Source: Glutamicibacter sp. B1 (GTDB lineage: Bacteria; Actinomycetota; Actinomycetes; Actinomycetales; Micrococcaceae). Taken from it: a stretch of 64,000 nucleotides of DNA. The DNA is taken from assembly GCF_039602135.1 (NCBI RefSeq), contig NZ_CP125942.1, positions 3,162,001 through 3,226,000 on the forward strand, read 5' to 3'. Below are positions 17,143-25,913 of this stretch, piece by piece (within the stretch, counting starts at the first letter, position 1; every line of letters begins with the position of its first letter). The notes under the pieces were generated by a model. It made no database searches and was not told where the DNA came from. It saw only the letters and a program-made list of their open reading frames with translations. A program made the position numbers and the translations under genes.

Positions 17143-18146
17143 TGGCCAAAACCCACTACACGGCCCTGCGCCGGCGCACGGTGCTGATCACCCTCGTGGT
17201 GCTCCTCAGCGTCTTTGCGATCCTGGCCTTGGGCACCGGAACCATTAGGCTCTCCCCGGCCGAAGTACTCAGCGCCCTAAGTGGCAACGGAAGTCAACGA
17301 GACCAACTGGTCATCGGATCCATCCGTGCACCGCGCGTGCTCACCGCGATCGGCGTGGGCGCAGCCCTGGGGGCTGCCGGAGCGAGCTTCCAATCCATTG
17401 CCCGCAACCCGCTGGGAAGCCCAGATATCATCGGCTTCACCACCGGGGCCGCCACCGGAGCCGTGGCCCAGATCGTCGTGTTTAATGCCGGGGCACTGGC
17501 CACCGCCGCGGCAGCCATGGTGTGCGGATTACTCACCGCTGCATTGGTCTATTTCTTGTCCTATGCAGGGGCGCGCACCGGAGGTCAACGTCTGGTGATC
17601 ATCGGCATTGGTGTTGCCGCCATGCTCTCCGCAGCCAATACCCTGTTACTGGCCAAGGGGGACGCGGATCTGGCAGCCCAGGCGAACCTCTGGCTGACCG
17701 GATCCTTGGGCGGACGCAGTTGGACCGATGCTCTCCTGGTCTTATTGGCCTTGGTCTTCCTACTCCCGGTGCTGTTATGGCATTCCACCGGAATGACCCT
17801 GTTGGAAATGGGCGATGATGCCGCCCGTGCCCTCGGCGTCGGGGCCGAAACGGTACGCCGGGTGACGATTTTTACGGCAGTCTGCCTCAGTGCGGCGGCC
17901 ACCGCAGCGGCCGGCCCGGTAGCTTTCGTTGCGCTGGCCTCGGGCGCGATTATTCGTCAACTGATTGGTTCACGCAATGTGCCTATCGTGCCGGCAGCGC
18001 TGACCGGTGCGGTACTGCTACTTGGCTGCGATGTGGCCTTGCAACAGCTACCCATGCAGTGGCAAATGCCCATCGGTATGGCCACGGCACTTGGTGGTGG
18101 CCTCTACCTATTGTTCTTGCTCACCCGGACCCCGGCACGGCGCTAA
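17142..18146 (+). CDS. FecCD-type ferri-siderophore permease, second subunit
   Basis: 334 residues, same fold as its upstream partner: SIRAPRVLTAIGVGAALGAAGASFQSIARNPLGSPDIIGFTTGAATGAV, ALGVGAETVRRVTIF and AAAGPVAFVALASGAIIRQLIG. The 'LGSPDIIGFTTGA' form is that of the FepG/FecD partner, whereas the upstream gene has the 'LAEPGLLGVNSGA' FepD/FecC form, so the two make a proper pair. Start and stop overlap by one base (TAATG), implying coupled translation. Confidence 0.9.
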   Translation: MAKTHYTALRRRTVLITLVVLLSVFAILALGTGTIRLSPAEVLSALSGNGSQRDQLVIGSIRAPRVLTAIGVGAALGAAGASFQSIARNPLGSPDIIGFTTGAATGAVAQIVVFNAGALATAAAAMVCGLLTAALVYFLSYAGARTGGQRLVIIGIGVAAMLSAANTLLLAKGDADLAAQANLWLTGSLGGRSWTDALLVLLALVFLLPVLLWHSTGMTLLEMGDDAARALGVGAETVRRVTIFTAVCLSAAATAAAGPVAFVALASGAIIRQLIGSRNVPIVPAALTGAVLLLGCDVALQQLPMQWQMPIGMATALGGGLYLLFLLTRTPARR

Positions 18147-18182
18147 TAACTAAGACTGTCCTACAACTAAGGAGTGATCACC

Positions 18183-19019
18183 GTGAGTGCTCATCGATTG
18201 ATTGTCGAAGAAATCCTCGACTATACCCCGCGCATGCGCCGCGTCATCTTCCACGGTGAGGGCGTACGAAGCTATGCCACCGATGGACCAGCGGTACCCA
18301 ATATCAAGATCTATTTCCCGCGTCCCGGGCAAGACCTCGACTTCCCAGAACGTGATGCCGCCACCGGTCGTTGGGCCTTCGTAGGTGATCAACGCTCACG
18401 GGTGCGCACCTACACGGTCCGCTGGCTGGATGCCGACGCCTCACGGATGGCCATCGACTTTGTCCGTCATGGCGATGAAGGACTGGCCAGTGCCTGGGTG
18501 GAGCGGATCAGCCAGGGCAGTCAGCTCGGCGCCTTCGGTGGTGGCGGACGCGTACTCAAGCCCGGCGGCACTGCCCTGATGCTAGGAGATGAAACCGCGC
18601 TACCGGCCATCAGCGACACCCTCGAACACATGCCAGACGACCAGACGGGTGAGGTATTTATCGAGGTCGCCGATGCCCAAGAAATCCATGAGCTCAATGC
18701 CCCGGCAGGGGTACGCATCACCTGGTTATCGCGGGCCGGGGCTCCAGCGGGTACTACCCGCCACCTGATCACAGCGATGGAAAGCTATCAACTGTCCAAC
18801 CCAGAAGAACTGAACCTGTGGGTTTCAGCCGAATCCGAGGTGGTGCGCTTTGCCCGATCGTGGGCGGCTAAGGCGGGGATTCCCAAGGAAAATCGCCTGA
18901 TCATTGGTTATTGGCATCGCAGTCTTGATGAGGTGTCCTACGCCTACGACTCGGACCATGACCGGGTCTCCGATGAAATGACCTACGAGCGACCGGGACA
19001 TGAAGAACATGCACACTAA
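18183..19019 (+). CDS. Siderophore-interacting protein (FAD-dependent ferric-siderophore reductase family)
   Basis: 278 residues from GTG 18183, eight bases after AAGGAG (an earlier in-frame GTG at 18174 falls inside that site). The family pattern of ViuB/SIP proteins is present: TPRMRRVIFHGEGVRSY, KIYFPRPGQ, RVRTYTVRWLDADASRMAIDFVRHGDEGLASAWVERISQGSQLGAFGGGG (R-x-Y-T-x-R flavin-binding motif and HGxxGxAS), then LMLGDETALPAI and the C-terminal VSAESEVVRFARSWAAKAGIPKENRLIIGYWHRS. These proteins reduce ferric iron in imported siderophores using NAD(P)H. It overlaps the following esterase by 20 bases. Confidence 0.92.
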   Translation: MSAHRLIVEEILDYTPRMRRVIFHGEGVRSYATDGPAVPNIKIYFPRPGQDLDFPERDAATGRWAFVGDQRSRVRTYTVRWLDADASRMAIDFVRHGDEGLASAWVERISQGSQLGAFGGGGRVLKPGGTALMLGDETALPAISDTLEHMPDDQTGEVFIEVADAQEIHELNAPAGVRITWLSRAGAPAGTTRHLITAMESYQLSNPEELNLWVSAESEVVRFARSWAAKAGIPKENRLIIGYWHRSLDEVSYAYDSDHDRVSDEMTYERPGHEEHAH

Positions 19020-20304
19020 GCCCGAAACAACACCGAGGTCGTTACGTTCTTTCGGCTATTTAGCTGCCGCCCGTTCCAGTGATCAGTTACGGGACTGGAA
19101 ACAAGGGCTACTTGCCGGCGAGCTGCACACCCCGGTTTTTGAAGCCACCGCGGATCCTGAATGGGTGTATGCCCACTTCCTGCTCGTTGAAAAACAGCAT
19201 GAGGCCCCATTTAGCGCGGCGATCCTCTCGGCCAATGCGCTGGTAGATCACCGCGACCTAGAATCTAGCGAATTTGAGCAAGTTACCGATGGATTGTGGG
19301 CGGTGACCTTGCGCGTTTCTGCGGATTGGCGTGCCGGTTACCGCATCACCACTCACCGCGGTGAAGGTCTGCCGGCATGGCGTACCGAAACTGAACGTCG
19401 GCCCATTCGACTGGCCACCGATGCCGGCGGACTCGATGAGCACAACCCATTGGTGGGCGCCAGCATGAATGGTGCCCCGGTGTCCTTGGCTTATGCTCCG
19501 GCCAGCGAGGTTCCTGAATATCTAGCCACCGCTACCCCGGATCTGCACCGAGTGGGGCCGGCCATCGGTGGCTGGGGTGAGTCCGCAGGCACGCCTGAGG
19601 CGACGCATCCTCGGCTACACCATCACGAAGTTTTTGATGAGAATTGCCAGCGCCCCCGCAATCTGTGGATGTATGAGCCTGCCAACGCCAACGGTCCAAC
19701 GCCACTGGCGATTGTGCACGACGGTGCCACCTATGCACGCTTCCTTGCGGTGGCAGACTCCTTGGACGCTGCAATTGCCACTGGTCAGCTGGCACCACTA
19801 CATGTGCTGTTCATCGACAGCACCACCGTAGATATCCGCAGCGAGGAACTGCCCGTGCTTGAGGGAACCACCACCTCAATCGCACAACAATTCCTGCCGT
19901 GGGCGCGCAAGCATTACCAAATTTCGCCTCACCGTGAAGACATTCTGGTCAACGGGGCTTCATTTGGCGGACTCGCAGCCTTGCTGTTGGTCTGTCATTA
20001 TCCGCAACTGGTGGGCAACGCCTTGGCTCAGTCGCCCTCGCTGTGGCACACCAACCTCTGTGAAGAAATCACCGCGCTTCCCACCGATACCAAGGTGCAG
20101 ATTCAAGCTGGCTGTTATGAAACGGATATTCATGATGGATGTTTGAGCCTCTTGCGGCACCTATGGGAGCAGCCCTCCGCTGCCACCGTGGATTTCGAAT
20201 CTCTGAGCGGTGGACACGACTGGTCCTGGTGGAACCCGGAACTTTTAACTGGACTCGTTGGGTTCTTCCCAGGACCGGCCCACGGCGACCAGATAGGGAA
20301 ATAA
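19000..20304 (+). CDS. fes: Enterochelin esterase (Fes-like), siderophore-releasing hydrolase
   Basis: 434 residues. The N-terminal ~200 residues form the Fes-specific domain (WVYAHFLLVEKQ, TLRVSADWRAGYRITTHRG). The C-terminal alpha/beta hydrolase has RNLWMYEPANANGPTPLAIVHDGATYAR, the nucleophile elbow NGASFGGLAALLL (Ser near residue 325) and the catalytic His in SGGHDWSWWNPEL, as in enterobactin esterase. It should split a tri-catecholate siderophore lactone after uptake. No signal peptide, so cytoplasmic, consistent with its SIP and transporter neighbours. Two ATGs (19000, 19009) are possible. Confidence 0.88.
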   Translation: MKNMHTKPETTPRSLRSFGYLAAARSSDQLRDWKQGLLAGELHTPVFEATADPEWVYAHFLLVEKQHEAPFSAAILSANALVDHRDLESSEFEQVTDGLWAVTLRVSADWRAGYRITTHRGEGLPAWRTETERRPIRLATDAGGLDEHNPLVGASMNGAPVSLAYAPASEVPEYLATATPDLHRVGPAIGGWGESAGTPEATHPRLHHHEVFDENCQRPRNLWMYEPANANGPTPLAIVHDGATYARFLAVADSLDAAIATGQLAPLHVLFIDSTTVDIRSEELPVLEGTTTSIAQQFLPWARKHYQISPHREDILVNGASFGGLAALLLVCHYPQLVGNALAQSPSLWHTNLCEEITALPTDTKVQIQAGCYETDIHDGCLSLLRHLWEQPSAATVDFESLSGGHDWSWWNPELLTGLVGFFPGPAHGDQIGK

Positions 20305-20339
20305 ACCAAAGAGGAAGATTCGGACAGTTGAGAATACAG

Positions 20340-20386
20340 CTCCTGCCGGAGGCAAAGCGATCTTCTCGCTTCATCTCCGGCAGGAG
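20340..20386. terminator. Bidirectional terminator between convergent siderophore genes
   Basis: Perfect 11-bp stem ctcctgccgga (20340-20350)/tccggcaggag (20376-20386) with a second inner stem aagcga/tcgctt (20355-20360/20366-20371), then TTT on the plus strand. It lies between the esterase and ATPase 3' ends. Confidence 0.85.
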
Positions 20387-20398
20387 TTTGAACCATTT

Positions 20399-21217
20399 CT
20401 AAACTAAGCCACGGCGTGAACTCAGCCGATCACTGGCCAACGGGATCACCAGCGGGGTGCCGGTTTCCGGATCAGAGATCACGCGGGACCGCACCGAGAA
20501 TACCTGTTCCACCAACCCTTCGGTCACTACTTGGTCAGGGGCACCCTGAGCCAGAACAGCACCGTCTTTCATGGCAATCATTTCATCGGCATAACGTGTT
20601 GCCTGATTCAGATCATGCAGTACCGCCACGATGGTGGTGCCATGCTGATCGGTCAGTTCCCGGCATAGTTCAAGGACTTCTAGCTGGTGAGCCAAGTCCA
20701 AGAAGGTCGTCGGCTCATCGAGCAACAAGATCTCTGTTTGCTGCGCCAACGCCATGGCGATCCACACACGTTGCCGTTGCCCTCCGGACAGGTCAGCAAC
20801 ATAGCGGTCAGCGAGTTGTGTGGTGCCCGTGCGTTCCAATGCGGTGAGCACCGCCTCTTCATCCTTTTCGGACCACTGGCGCAATAACCCTTGATGGGCA
20901 TAGCGTCCGCGCGCCACCAGATCACTGACGGTGATGCCATCCGGGGCCACTGCCGACTGCGGCAGCAACCCGACGCGACGCGCATACTCTTTGCTACCAA
21001 AGGCATGTATCGCGGTGTCATCCAGAGAAACCTGACCAGATTCCGGATTCAGAATTCTTCCGAATGAGCGCAAGAGCGTCGACTTACCGCAGGCATTGGG
21101 CCCGATGATGACTGTGAGGGCACCGGGGCGAATCTGCACGCTGACATCTTTCAGCGTTGGAGCCGTGGCACTGGGATAGCTCAGGGTGAGCTGTTGTGCC
21201 GATAAACGGGACTTCAC
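20399..21217 (-). CDS. Ferri-siderophore ABC transporter ATP-binding protein
   Basis: 272 residues, FecE/FhuC type. Walker A IGPNACGKSTLLRSFG (an unusual Cys in place of the common G or S), Q-loop LLPQSAVAPDGITVSDLV, signature LSGGQRQRVWIAMALAQ, Walker B ILLLDEPTTFLDLAHQ with the FecE-type TFLD, H-loop VLHDLNQATRYAD. It is the only ATPase gene in the 15-24.4 kb locus, although there are two FecCD permease pairs, so it probably powers both. Its start overlaps the upstream binding-protein gene by four bases. Confidence 0.92.
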   Translation of the reverse strand: MKSRLSAQQLTLSYPSATAPTLKDVSVQIRPGALTVIIGPNACGKSTLLRSFGRILNPESGQVSLDDTAIHAFGSKEYARRVGLLPQSAVAPDGITVSDLVARGRYAHQGLLRQWSEKDEEAVLTALERTGTTQLADRYVADLSGGQRQRVWIAMALAQQTEILLLDEPTTFLDLAHQLEVLELCRELTDQHGTTIVAVLHDLNQATRYADEMIAMKDGAVLAQGAPDQVVTEGLVEQVFSVRSRVISDPETGTPLVIPLASDRLSSRRGLV

Positions 21218-22251
21218 TTTGAAAGAGTTGTTTTCAGCTGGTTAAGTACCGAACGTGCAGCGGTAGGACCAACGTTGAGGTAGAAGGCATCGTCATCCAC
21301 CGAAACTGTCTGTTTGTCAGCTACCGCACTCAGGGTTGGCCACAATGCGAGGTCAGTCAATTCTGCTTCATTACCGCCTTGGACGGAGTAGAAGATCCAG
21401 TCCCCGTCGGCCTGATCCAACTGTTCGGAGCTAATGTCTACCGAGGTGTCGTCAGTGAACTGCTGGGTTTCTGGTCGCTTGAGTCCTGCATCTTCGGCCA
21501 CCGATCCGGTGAAAGAGGCAACGCCGTAGACTCTGGTGCGATCCTCACTCTTACGCAGGAAGGAGATGGTCGGTTCGCCCTGAACCGACGCTCCGAAGCT
21601 TTGCGCATCAGCATGGTACTCATCAAGCCAAGTTTGGGCCTGTTCGGTTTTTCCTAGGGCATCAGCCAAGAGTAGGAAGTCCTGCTTCCAGTAGCGGCCG
21701 GTCCCCTGGGTCACCACGGTAGGCGCCACTGCGCTCAGGCTTTTGTAGAGCGCCTGAGGATCTTTGCCCGCCTCATTCATCATGATCAGATCCGGTTTGA
21801 TGTTGGCGATGGTCTCAATGTCGGGGTTAACTCGGCTTCCCACATCGGTAATGTTTTTCAGCTCTGATGCGTCATCAGGGAAGGCATCAACCAGGTACTG
21901 CGGAATGGCCCCGGCTCCTTCCGCAGCGGTGGATGCGGTGGGAACAATGCCCAGAGTCATCACTGCATCGGCTTGGCCAGTGGAAATAACGACCACTTTT
22001 TTCGGTTCAGTTTTCAGTTCTGTCTGTCCGGCAAAGTGCACTACCGTGCGTGGGAATACTCCGTCGGCTTCGCCACTGCCCTTACCTTCCGGCATGGTTC
22101 GTGGGGTGTTATAGCTCACCGCCGCCTGCTGGGCTGATCCGGAGGAATCGGTCGAATTAGCCGATGATTCTGCGGTACAGCCAGTAAAAGTCAGGGCGGC
22201 AACTGCCAAGGAAGCGATGAGGGTCAAGGATCGCAGTTCTCTAAAACGCAT
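21214..22251 (-). CDS. Second ferri-siderophore substrate-binding lipoprotein
   Basis: 345 residues from ATG 22251. Signal and lipobox: RSLTLIASLAVAALTFTGC. The binding-protein core follows: PKKVVVISTGQADAVMTLGIVPTAS, IETIANIKPDLIMMNEAGKDPQALYKSLSAVAPTVV, and VYGVASFTGSVAEDAGLKRP. It is only loosely like the 15097 receptor, so the two likely bind different ferric siderophores. It is transcribed with the ATPase, and divergently from a second permease pair; a very good iron box sits five bases before its ATG, which leaves almost no leader and suggests a leaderless transcript. Confidence 0.88.
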   Translation of the reverse strand: MRFRELRSLTLIASLAVAALTFTGCTAESSANSTDSSGSAQQAAVSYNTPRTMPEGKGSGEADGVFPRTVVHFAGQTELKTEPKKVVVISTGQADAVMTLGIVPTASTAAEGAGAIPQYLVDAFPDDASELKNITDVGSRVNPDIETIANIKPDLIMMNEAGKDPQALYKSLSAVAPTVVTQGTGRYWKQDFLLLADALGKTEQAQTWLDEYHADAQSFGASVQGEPTISFLRKSEDRTRVYGVASFTGSVAEDAGLKRPETQQFTDDTSVDISSEQLDQADGDWIFYSVQGGNEAELTDLALWPTLSAVADKQTVSVDDDAFYLNVGPTAARSVLNQLKTTLSK

Positions 22252-22255
22252 GAGC

Positions 22256-22274
22256 TAAGCTTACACTTACCTAA
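22256..22274. promoter_or_regulatory. DtxR/IdeR iron box between divergent siderophore genes
   Basis: taagcttacacttacctaa matches TWAGGTWAGSCTWACCTWA at 16 of 19 positions (my count, consensus from memory). It lies in the 77-base divergent promoter region between the ATPase/receptor operon and the second permease pair, so one bound repressor could shut both. Confidence 0.7.
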
Positions 22275-22328
22275 GTGAGTGAAATTATGGACAAGAGCCG
22301 TGACCTAACCACTGCGGAGGGGTCTGCA

Positions 22329-23351
22329 GTGGCGAAAACCCGCGGATCTGCCGGTCTTCCGCGAGGTGCGAGGATGGCGTGTGTGGCCAGTGTGGGGTTG
22401 CTCATGCTGTGCCTACTAGTGGTACTCAGCCTGGCTATCGGTTCCAAAAACCTCAGTGCCACCGAGGTGTTCCATGGTTTATTTGCCCACGACAATTCGC
22501 GTGAATCTCTGATCGTGTGGCAGCTTCGTTTTCCCCGCACCACCCTGGCTCTCCTGGTTGGCGCCAGCCTGGGTGTGGCGGGGGTACTCATGCAGGCCCT
22601 GACCCGCAACCCATTGGCAGACCCCGGCATTTTGGGGGTGAACTCCGGAGCCAGCCTGAGTGTGGTTCTCGCCCTGACATTCTTTGGGGTCAGTAGCGCT
22701 TCGGGCTACATCTGGTTTGCGCTGTTCGGTTCAGCGCTTGCCTCGTGTTTTGTGTATGTACTCAGCCTGCAACGCTCGCGCATTACCGAGCATTCCCGGT
22801 TGGTACTCGCGGGCACCGCACTGGGCGCCACCCTCGGCGCCTGCACGGGTATTATCACGATGTTTAATACCGATACCTTCAATTCCTACCGTTTTTGGGT
22901 CATTGGCTCTCTGGCCGATCGCGGAGATCAGATTCCGGGACAAATCTTGCCGCTGGTTCTTCTGGGACTCATCCTTGCCTTTATCACCGGGCCGGCTCTG
23001 AACTCACTGGCCCTAGGTGATGAACAGGCCAAAGCCTTGGGAACCAAAATGGGGCTGGTGCGAGTGCTGACGCTACTAGCCATCACGTTATTGTGTGGCA
23101 GTGCAACGGCGGCCGCCGGACCCATCGGCTTTGTCGGCTTGGTGGTTCCGCATGTACTGCGTCTACTTATCGGCATCAACCAGCGCACGCTCTTAGTGTT
23201 CTCCGTAATTTTTGGTCCACTACTGGTACTCAGCGCTGATATCCTCGGCCGCGTTGTGGCCCGTCCCGGTGAACTGGAAGTCGGGATCGTCACCGCCTTT
23301 GTCGGCGCGCCCGTGCTGCTGGGCTTACTCTTGCGAAAGCGGGTTCTGTAA
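22329..23351 (+). CDS. FecCD-type ferri-siderophore permease, second system, first subunit
   Basis: 341 residues from GTG 22329, six bases after GGAGGGG; the frame is open back to 22275 but that would run into the iron box. Landmarks: QLRFPRTTLALLVGASLGVAGVLMQALTRNPLADPGILGVNSGASLSVVL (FepD/FecC form), ALGTKMGLVRVLT, AAAGPIGFVGLVVPHVLRLLIG and SADILGRVVARPGELEVG. Divergent from the ATPase/receptor genes with the iron box between. One-base overlap with the next permease. Confidence 0.9.
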   Translation: MAKTRGSAGLPRGARMACVASVGLLMLCLLVVLSLAIGSKNLSATEVFHGLFAHDNSRESLIVWQLRFPRTTLALLVGASLGVAGVLMQALTRNPLADPGILGVNSGASLSVVLALTFFGVSSASGYIWFALFGSALASCFVYVLSLQRSRITEHSRLVLAGTALGATLGACTGIITMFNTDTFNSYRFWVIGSLADRGDQIPGQILPLVLLGLILAFITGPALNSLALGDEQAKALGTKMGLVRVLTLLAITLLCGSATAAAGPIGFVGLVVPHVLRLLIGINQRTLLVFSVIFGPLLVLSADILGRVVARPGELEVGIVTAFVGAPVLLGLLLRKRVL

Positions 23352-24415
23352 TGCGCACTTCTACTCGCTTCATCCCCCGCGGCTACTGGCTACTCACGGT
23401 AGGACGCGCCACCATCTTGGTGCACCGACGTTCAGGTATCGTGGCCCTGCTCTTGCTCCTAGGTGCTGTAGCGGTGGCGGGATTCACTGTAGCCACGGGC
23501 ACCTACCAGCTCTCTGCGGACAATGTTTTGCAGGTATTTTTTGGTGGCGGGTCACAACTTGATCAGTTCATTGTGCTTGATCAACGCGTGCCACGGGCCA
23601 TCGCAGCCCTGCTGGTCGGCGCGGCACTGGGCGCCTCCGGGTCGATCTTCCAAAGCGTCTCACGCAACCCTCTGGGTAGTCCGGACATTGTTGGTTTCAC
23701 CACGGGCGCTGCCACCGGTGGCCTGCTGGTGATCCTCCTGGCTGGAGCAAACAGCGCAGCCTCAATTATGGCCGGTACGCTGATCGGTGGGCTGGTGACT
23801 GCCGCGGTAGTTTTGCTCTTTGCGCTGCGTCGATTCATGAGTGGGGACCGCATCATTCTGGCTGGTGTCGCTATCGCTGCGATGCTGGCTGCGGTCAATG
23901 ATTATCTGATTTCGCGGGCCAGCATCGAAAACGCAGAAACCGCCAAATCTTGGCAATACGGTAGCCTGAACGCCATTTCATGGGGACCGATCATTCCACT
24001 GGTTTGTGTGGTGGCCTTAGCCATCCCGGCAGCCCTGATTGCTTCAAGGGCTTTACGCATCATGGAACTGGGCGAAGACACCGCTTTTGGTGTCGGCGTG
24101 AATTTGAAACGCGCCCGCCTGGGAACAATGGCCGTCGGCGTTCTTCTAGCAGCCATTGCGGTGGCCACCGCAGGTCCCATCGGATTCTTGGCACTGGCCG
24201 CCCCACAGCTGGCGCGAAAATTATCTGGTGCCCCAGGAATCTCCGTAGCGGCATCCACCACCATGGGCGCGATGGTCTTAGTCCTCGCAGACCTACTGGC
24301 CCAACGATTATTGGCGCCCTTCCAGATCCCGGTGGGACTGGTCACCGGTGCCCTCGGTGGAGCCTACTTGTTGTGGTTGCTGACCTTTGCCCGCAGCTCG
24401 CAGTCCTCTTCCTAA
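23351..24415 (+). CDS. FecCD-type ferri-siderophore permease, second system, second subunit
   Basis: 354 residues. Begins with a basic stretch, then RVPRAIAALLVGAALGASGSIFQSVSRNPLGSPDIVGFTTGAATGGLL (FepG/FecD form), GVGVNLKRARLGT and ATAGPIGFLALAAPQLARKLSG, ending LLAPFQIPVGLVTGALGGAYLLWLL. Pairs with the previous gene product. Its stop codon touches the convergent MATE gene's stop with no spacer, so the two transcripts must overlap. Confidence 0.9.
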   Translation: MRTSTRFIPRGYWLLTVGRATILVHRRSGIVALLLLLGAVAVAGFTVATGTYQLSADNVLQVFFGGGSQLDQFIVLDQRVPRAIAALLVGAALGASGSIFQSVSRNPLGSPDIVGFTTGAATGGLLVILLAGANSAASIMAGTLIGGLVTAAVVLLFALRRFMSGDRIILAGVAIAAMLAAVNDYLISRASIENAETAKSWQYGSLNAISWGPIIPLVCVVALAIPAALIASRALRIMELGEDTAFGVGVNLKRARLGTMAVGVLLAAIAVATAGPIGFLALAAPQLARKLSGAPGISVAASTTMGAMVLVLADLLAQRLLAPFQIPVGLVTGALGGAYLLWLLTFARSSQSSS

Positions 24416-25777
24416 CTAGTGGCCTAGGCGCATCCATCCGGTGCCACGGGCACGGATCCATAGGGTCACACCGCGTGAAGCCATGAAGCCCAGTGCGAAG
24501 GCCACCCAGATCCACCAGATGGCTGCGCGCGGATCATGAGCCAGGACCGAGACAGCCCACAACATCGGAGCATACACCACCAGATTCACAATGCTGGCAA
24601 GACCCAGATAGCGGGCATCCCCGGCACCGATGAGCACACCATCGAGCACGAACACCAGACCACACAATGGTTGGGACAACGCTAGGACCCATAGGCCGAC
24701 TGTGGTCAACTGGCGGATCTGGTCGTCCGATGTGAAGATCATCGGGAACACCCACGAAGTAGCCAAGAGCAATAGCCCGGTGACCACCCCAAAGTAGATG
24801 CCCCAGCGGCTCATGATTCCGGTGAGTTCACGAACTCGTTGCGCATCTCCGCGGCCCAGTTCTTGGCCAATCATCGCCTGAGCTGCGATGGCGAGAGCAT
24901 CAAGAGCAAAGGCTAGGAAGCTGAAGATGGTAAATACCAGCTGGTGGGCGGCGAGGGTCTGGGTTCCAGCGTTGGTTGCGACCACGACGGTGAGCAGCAA
25001 GGCAGCACGCATGGTCAGATTACGAACCATCAGCCATGATCCGACCTGGCCGGTGGAAATGAACCCTGACCAACTTGGCGCCAGCGATACGCCCTGCTTG
25101 CGGATTCGTGGCAACAACATCCACAGGTAGACCGCGGCCATGAGCCATTGGGCAATACTGGTTCCCAACGCCGCACCAGCCACCGACATATGCGCACCGT
25201 AAACTAGGGCAAAATTCAAGACGATGTTGAGCCCAAAACCGACGGTGGCAACCACCAGGGGTGTCTTGGTATCTTGCATTCCACGCAATACACCGGTGGC
25301 AGCCAGTACCAGCAACATGGCGGTGAGACCCGGCAAAGAGTAGTGGATATAGTCCACGGCAAAGTCCGCTGCCAGCCCATCAGATCCCATGGCATGCACC
25401 AAGGGGCGCGCACCGAGGTAGCCGAGCACGGTGAGCACAATTCCCAGAACTACCGCGAACCACATACCATCGCGCCCTGCGGCCATGGCCTGTCCTGGCC
25501 GTCCTGCGCCAATGGCTCGGGCGACCGCCGGGGTGGTGGCGTAGGCCAAGAAGATCATGAGTCCCACCGCGGTTTGTAACACCGTGGTTCCTAGGGCAGC
25601 ACCTGCCAGTTCATCGACTCCCAAATGACCGACGATTGCTGAATCGGCCATCAAGAAGAGCGGTTCAGCGATCAGCGCGCCCAGTGCTGGAACTGCGAGG
25701 GCGAGGATCTGCCGAGAGATGTTCTGCGGAGAATTGGTGGGGGTAGAGGAACTCACCCTCCCTACTCTACGAAGCAT
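24416..25777 (-). CDS. MATE family efflux transporter (DinF-like)
   Basis: 453 residues, 12 predicted helices in two bundles. Family marks: RQILALAVPALGALIAEPLFLMADSAIVGHLGVDELAGAALG in the first bundle (the DinF subgroup start) and AIAAQAMIGQELGRGDAQRVREL in the second. MATE/DinF proteins extrude cationic drugs or metabolites using ion gradients. The ATG 25777 has no clear ribosome site; GTG 25756 sits directly after GGGAGG and could be used. Its closeness to the siderophore locus may be chance, though MATE exporters sometimes export siderophores. Confidence 0.85.
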   Translation of the reverse strand: MLRRVGRVSSSTPTNSPQNISRQILALAVPALGALIAEPLFLMADSAIVGHLGVDELAGAALGTTVLQTAVGLMIFLAYATTPAVARAIGAGRPGQAMAAGRDGMWFAVVLGIVLTVLGYLGARPLVHAMGSDGLAADFAVDYIHYSLPGLTAMLLVLAATGVLRGMQDTKTPLVVATVGFGLNIVLNFALVYGAHMSVAGAALGTSIAQWLMAAVYLWMLLPRIRKQGVSLAPSWSGFISTGQVGSWLMVRNLTMRAALLLTVVVATNAGTQTLAAHQLVFTIFSFLAFALDALAIAAQAMIGQELGRGDAQRVRELTGIMSRWGIYFGVVTGLLLLATSWVFPMIFTSDDQIRQLTTVGLWVLALSQPLCGLVFVLDGVLIGAGDARYLGLASIVNLVVYAPMLWAVSVLAHDPRAAIWWIWVAFALGFMASRGVTLWIRARGTGWMRLGH

Positions 25778-25913
25778 GGAGTTCTTTCACCATTTGTTGA
25801 CGGCCCTCATGCGGAGCATCGCATCAAGGCCCCTACCGCCATGGCGAGAAAGCCGCTAGGTTGGAAACCACCTTAGAAGCTACAAACCCGTGGCCAGAAG
25901 GAGCACCGTACCC

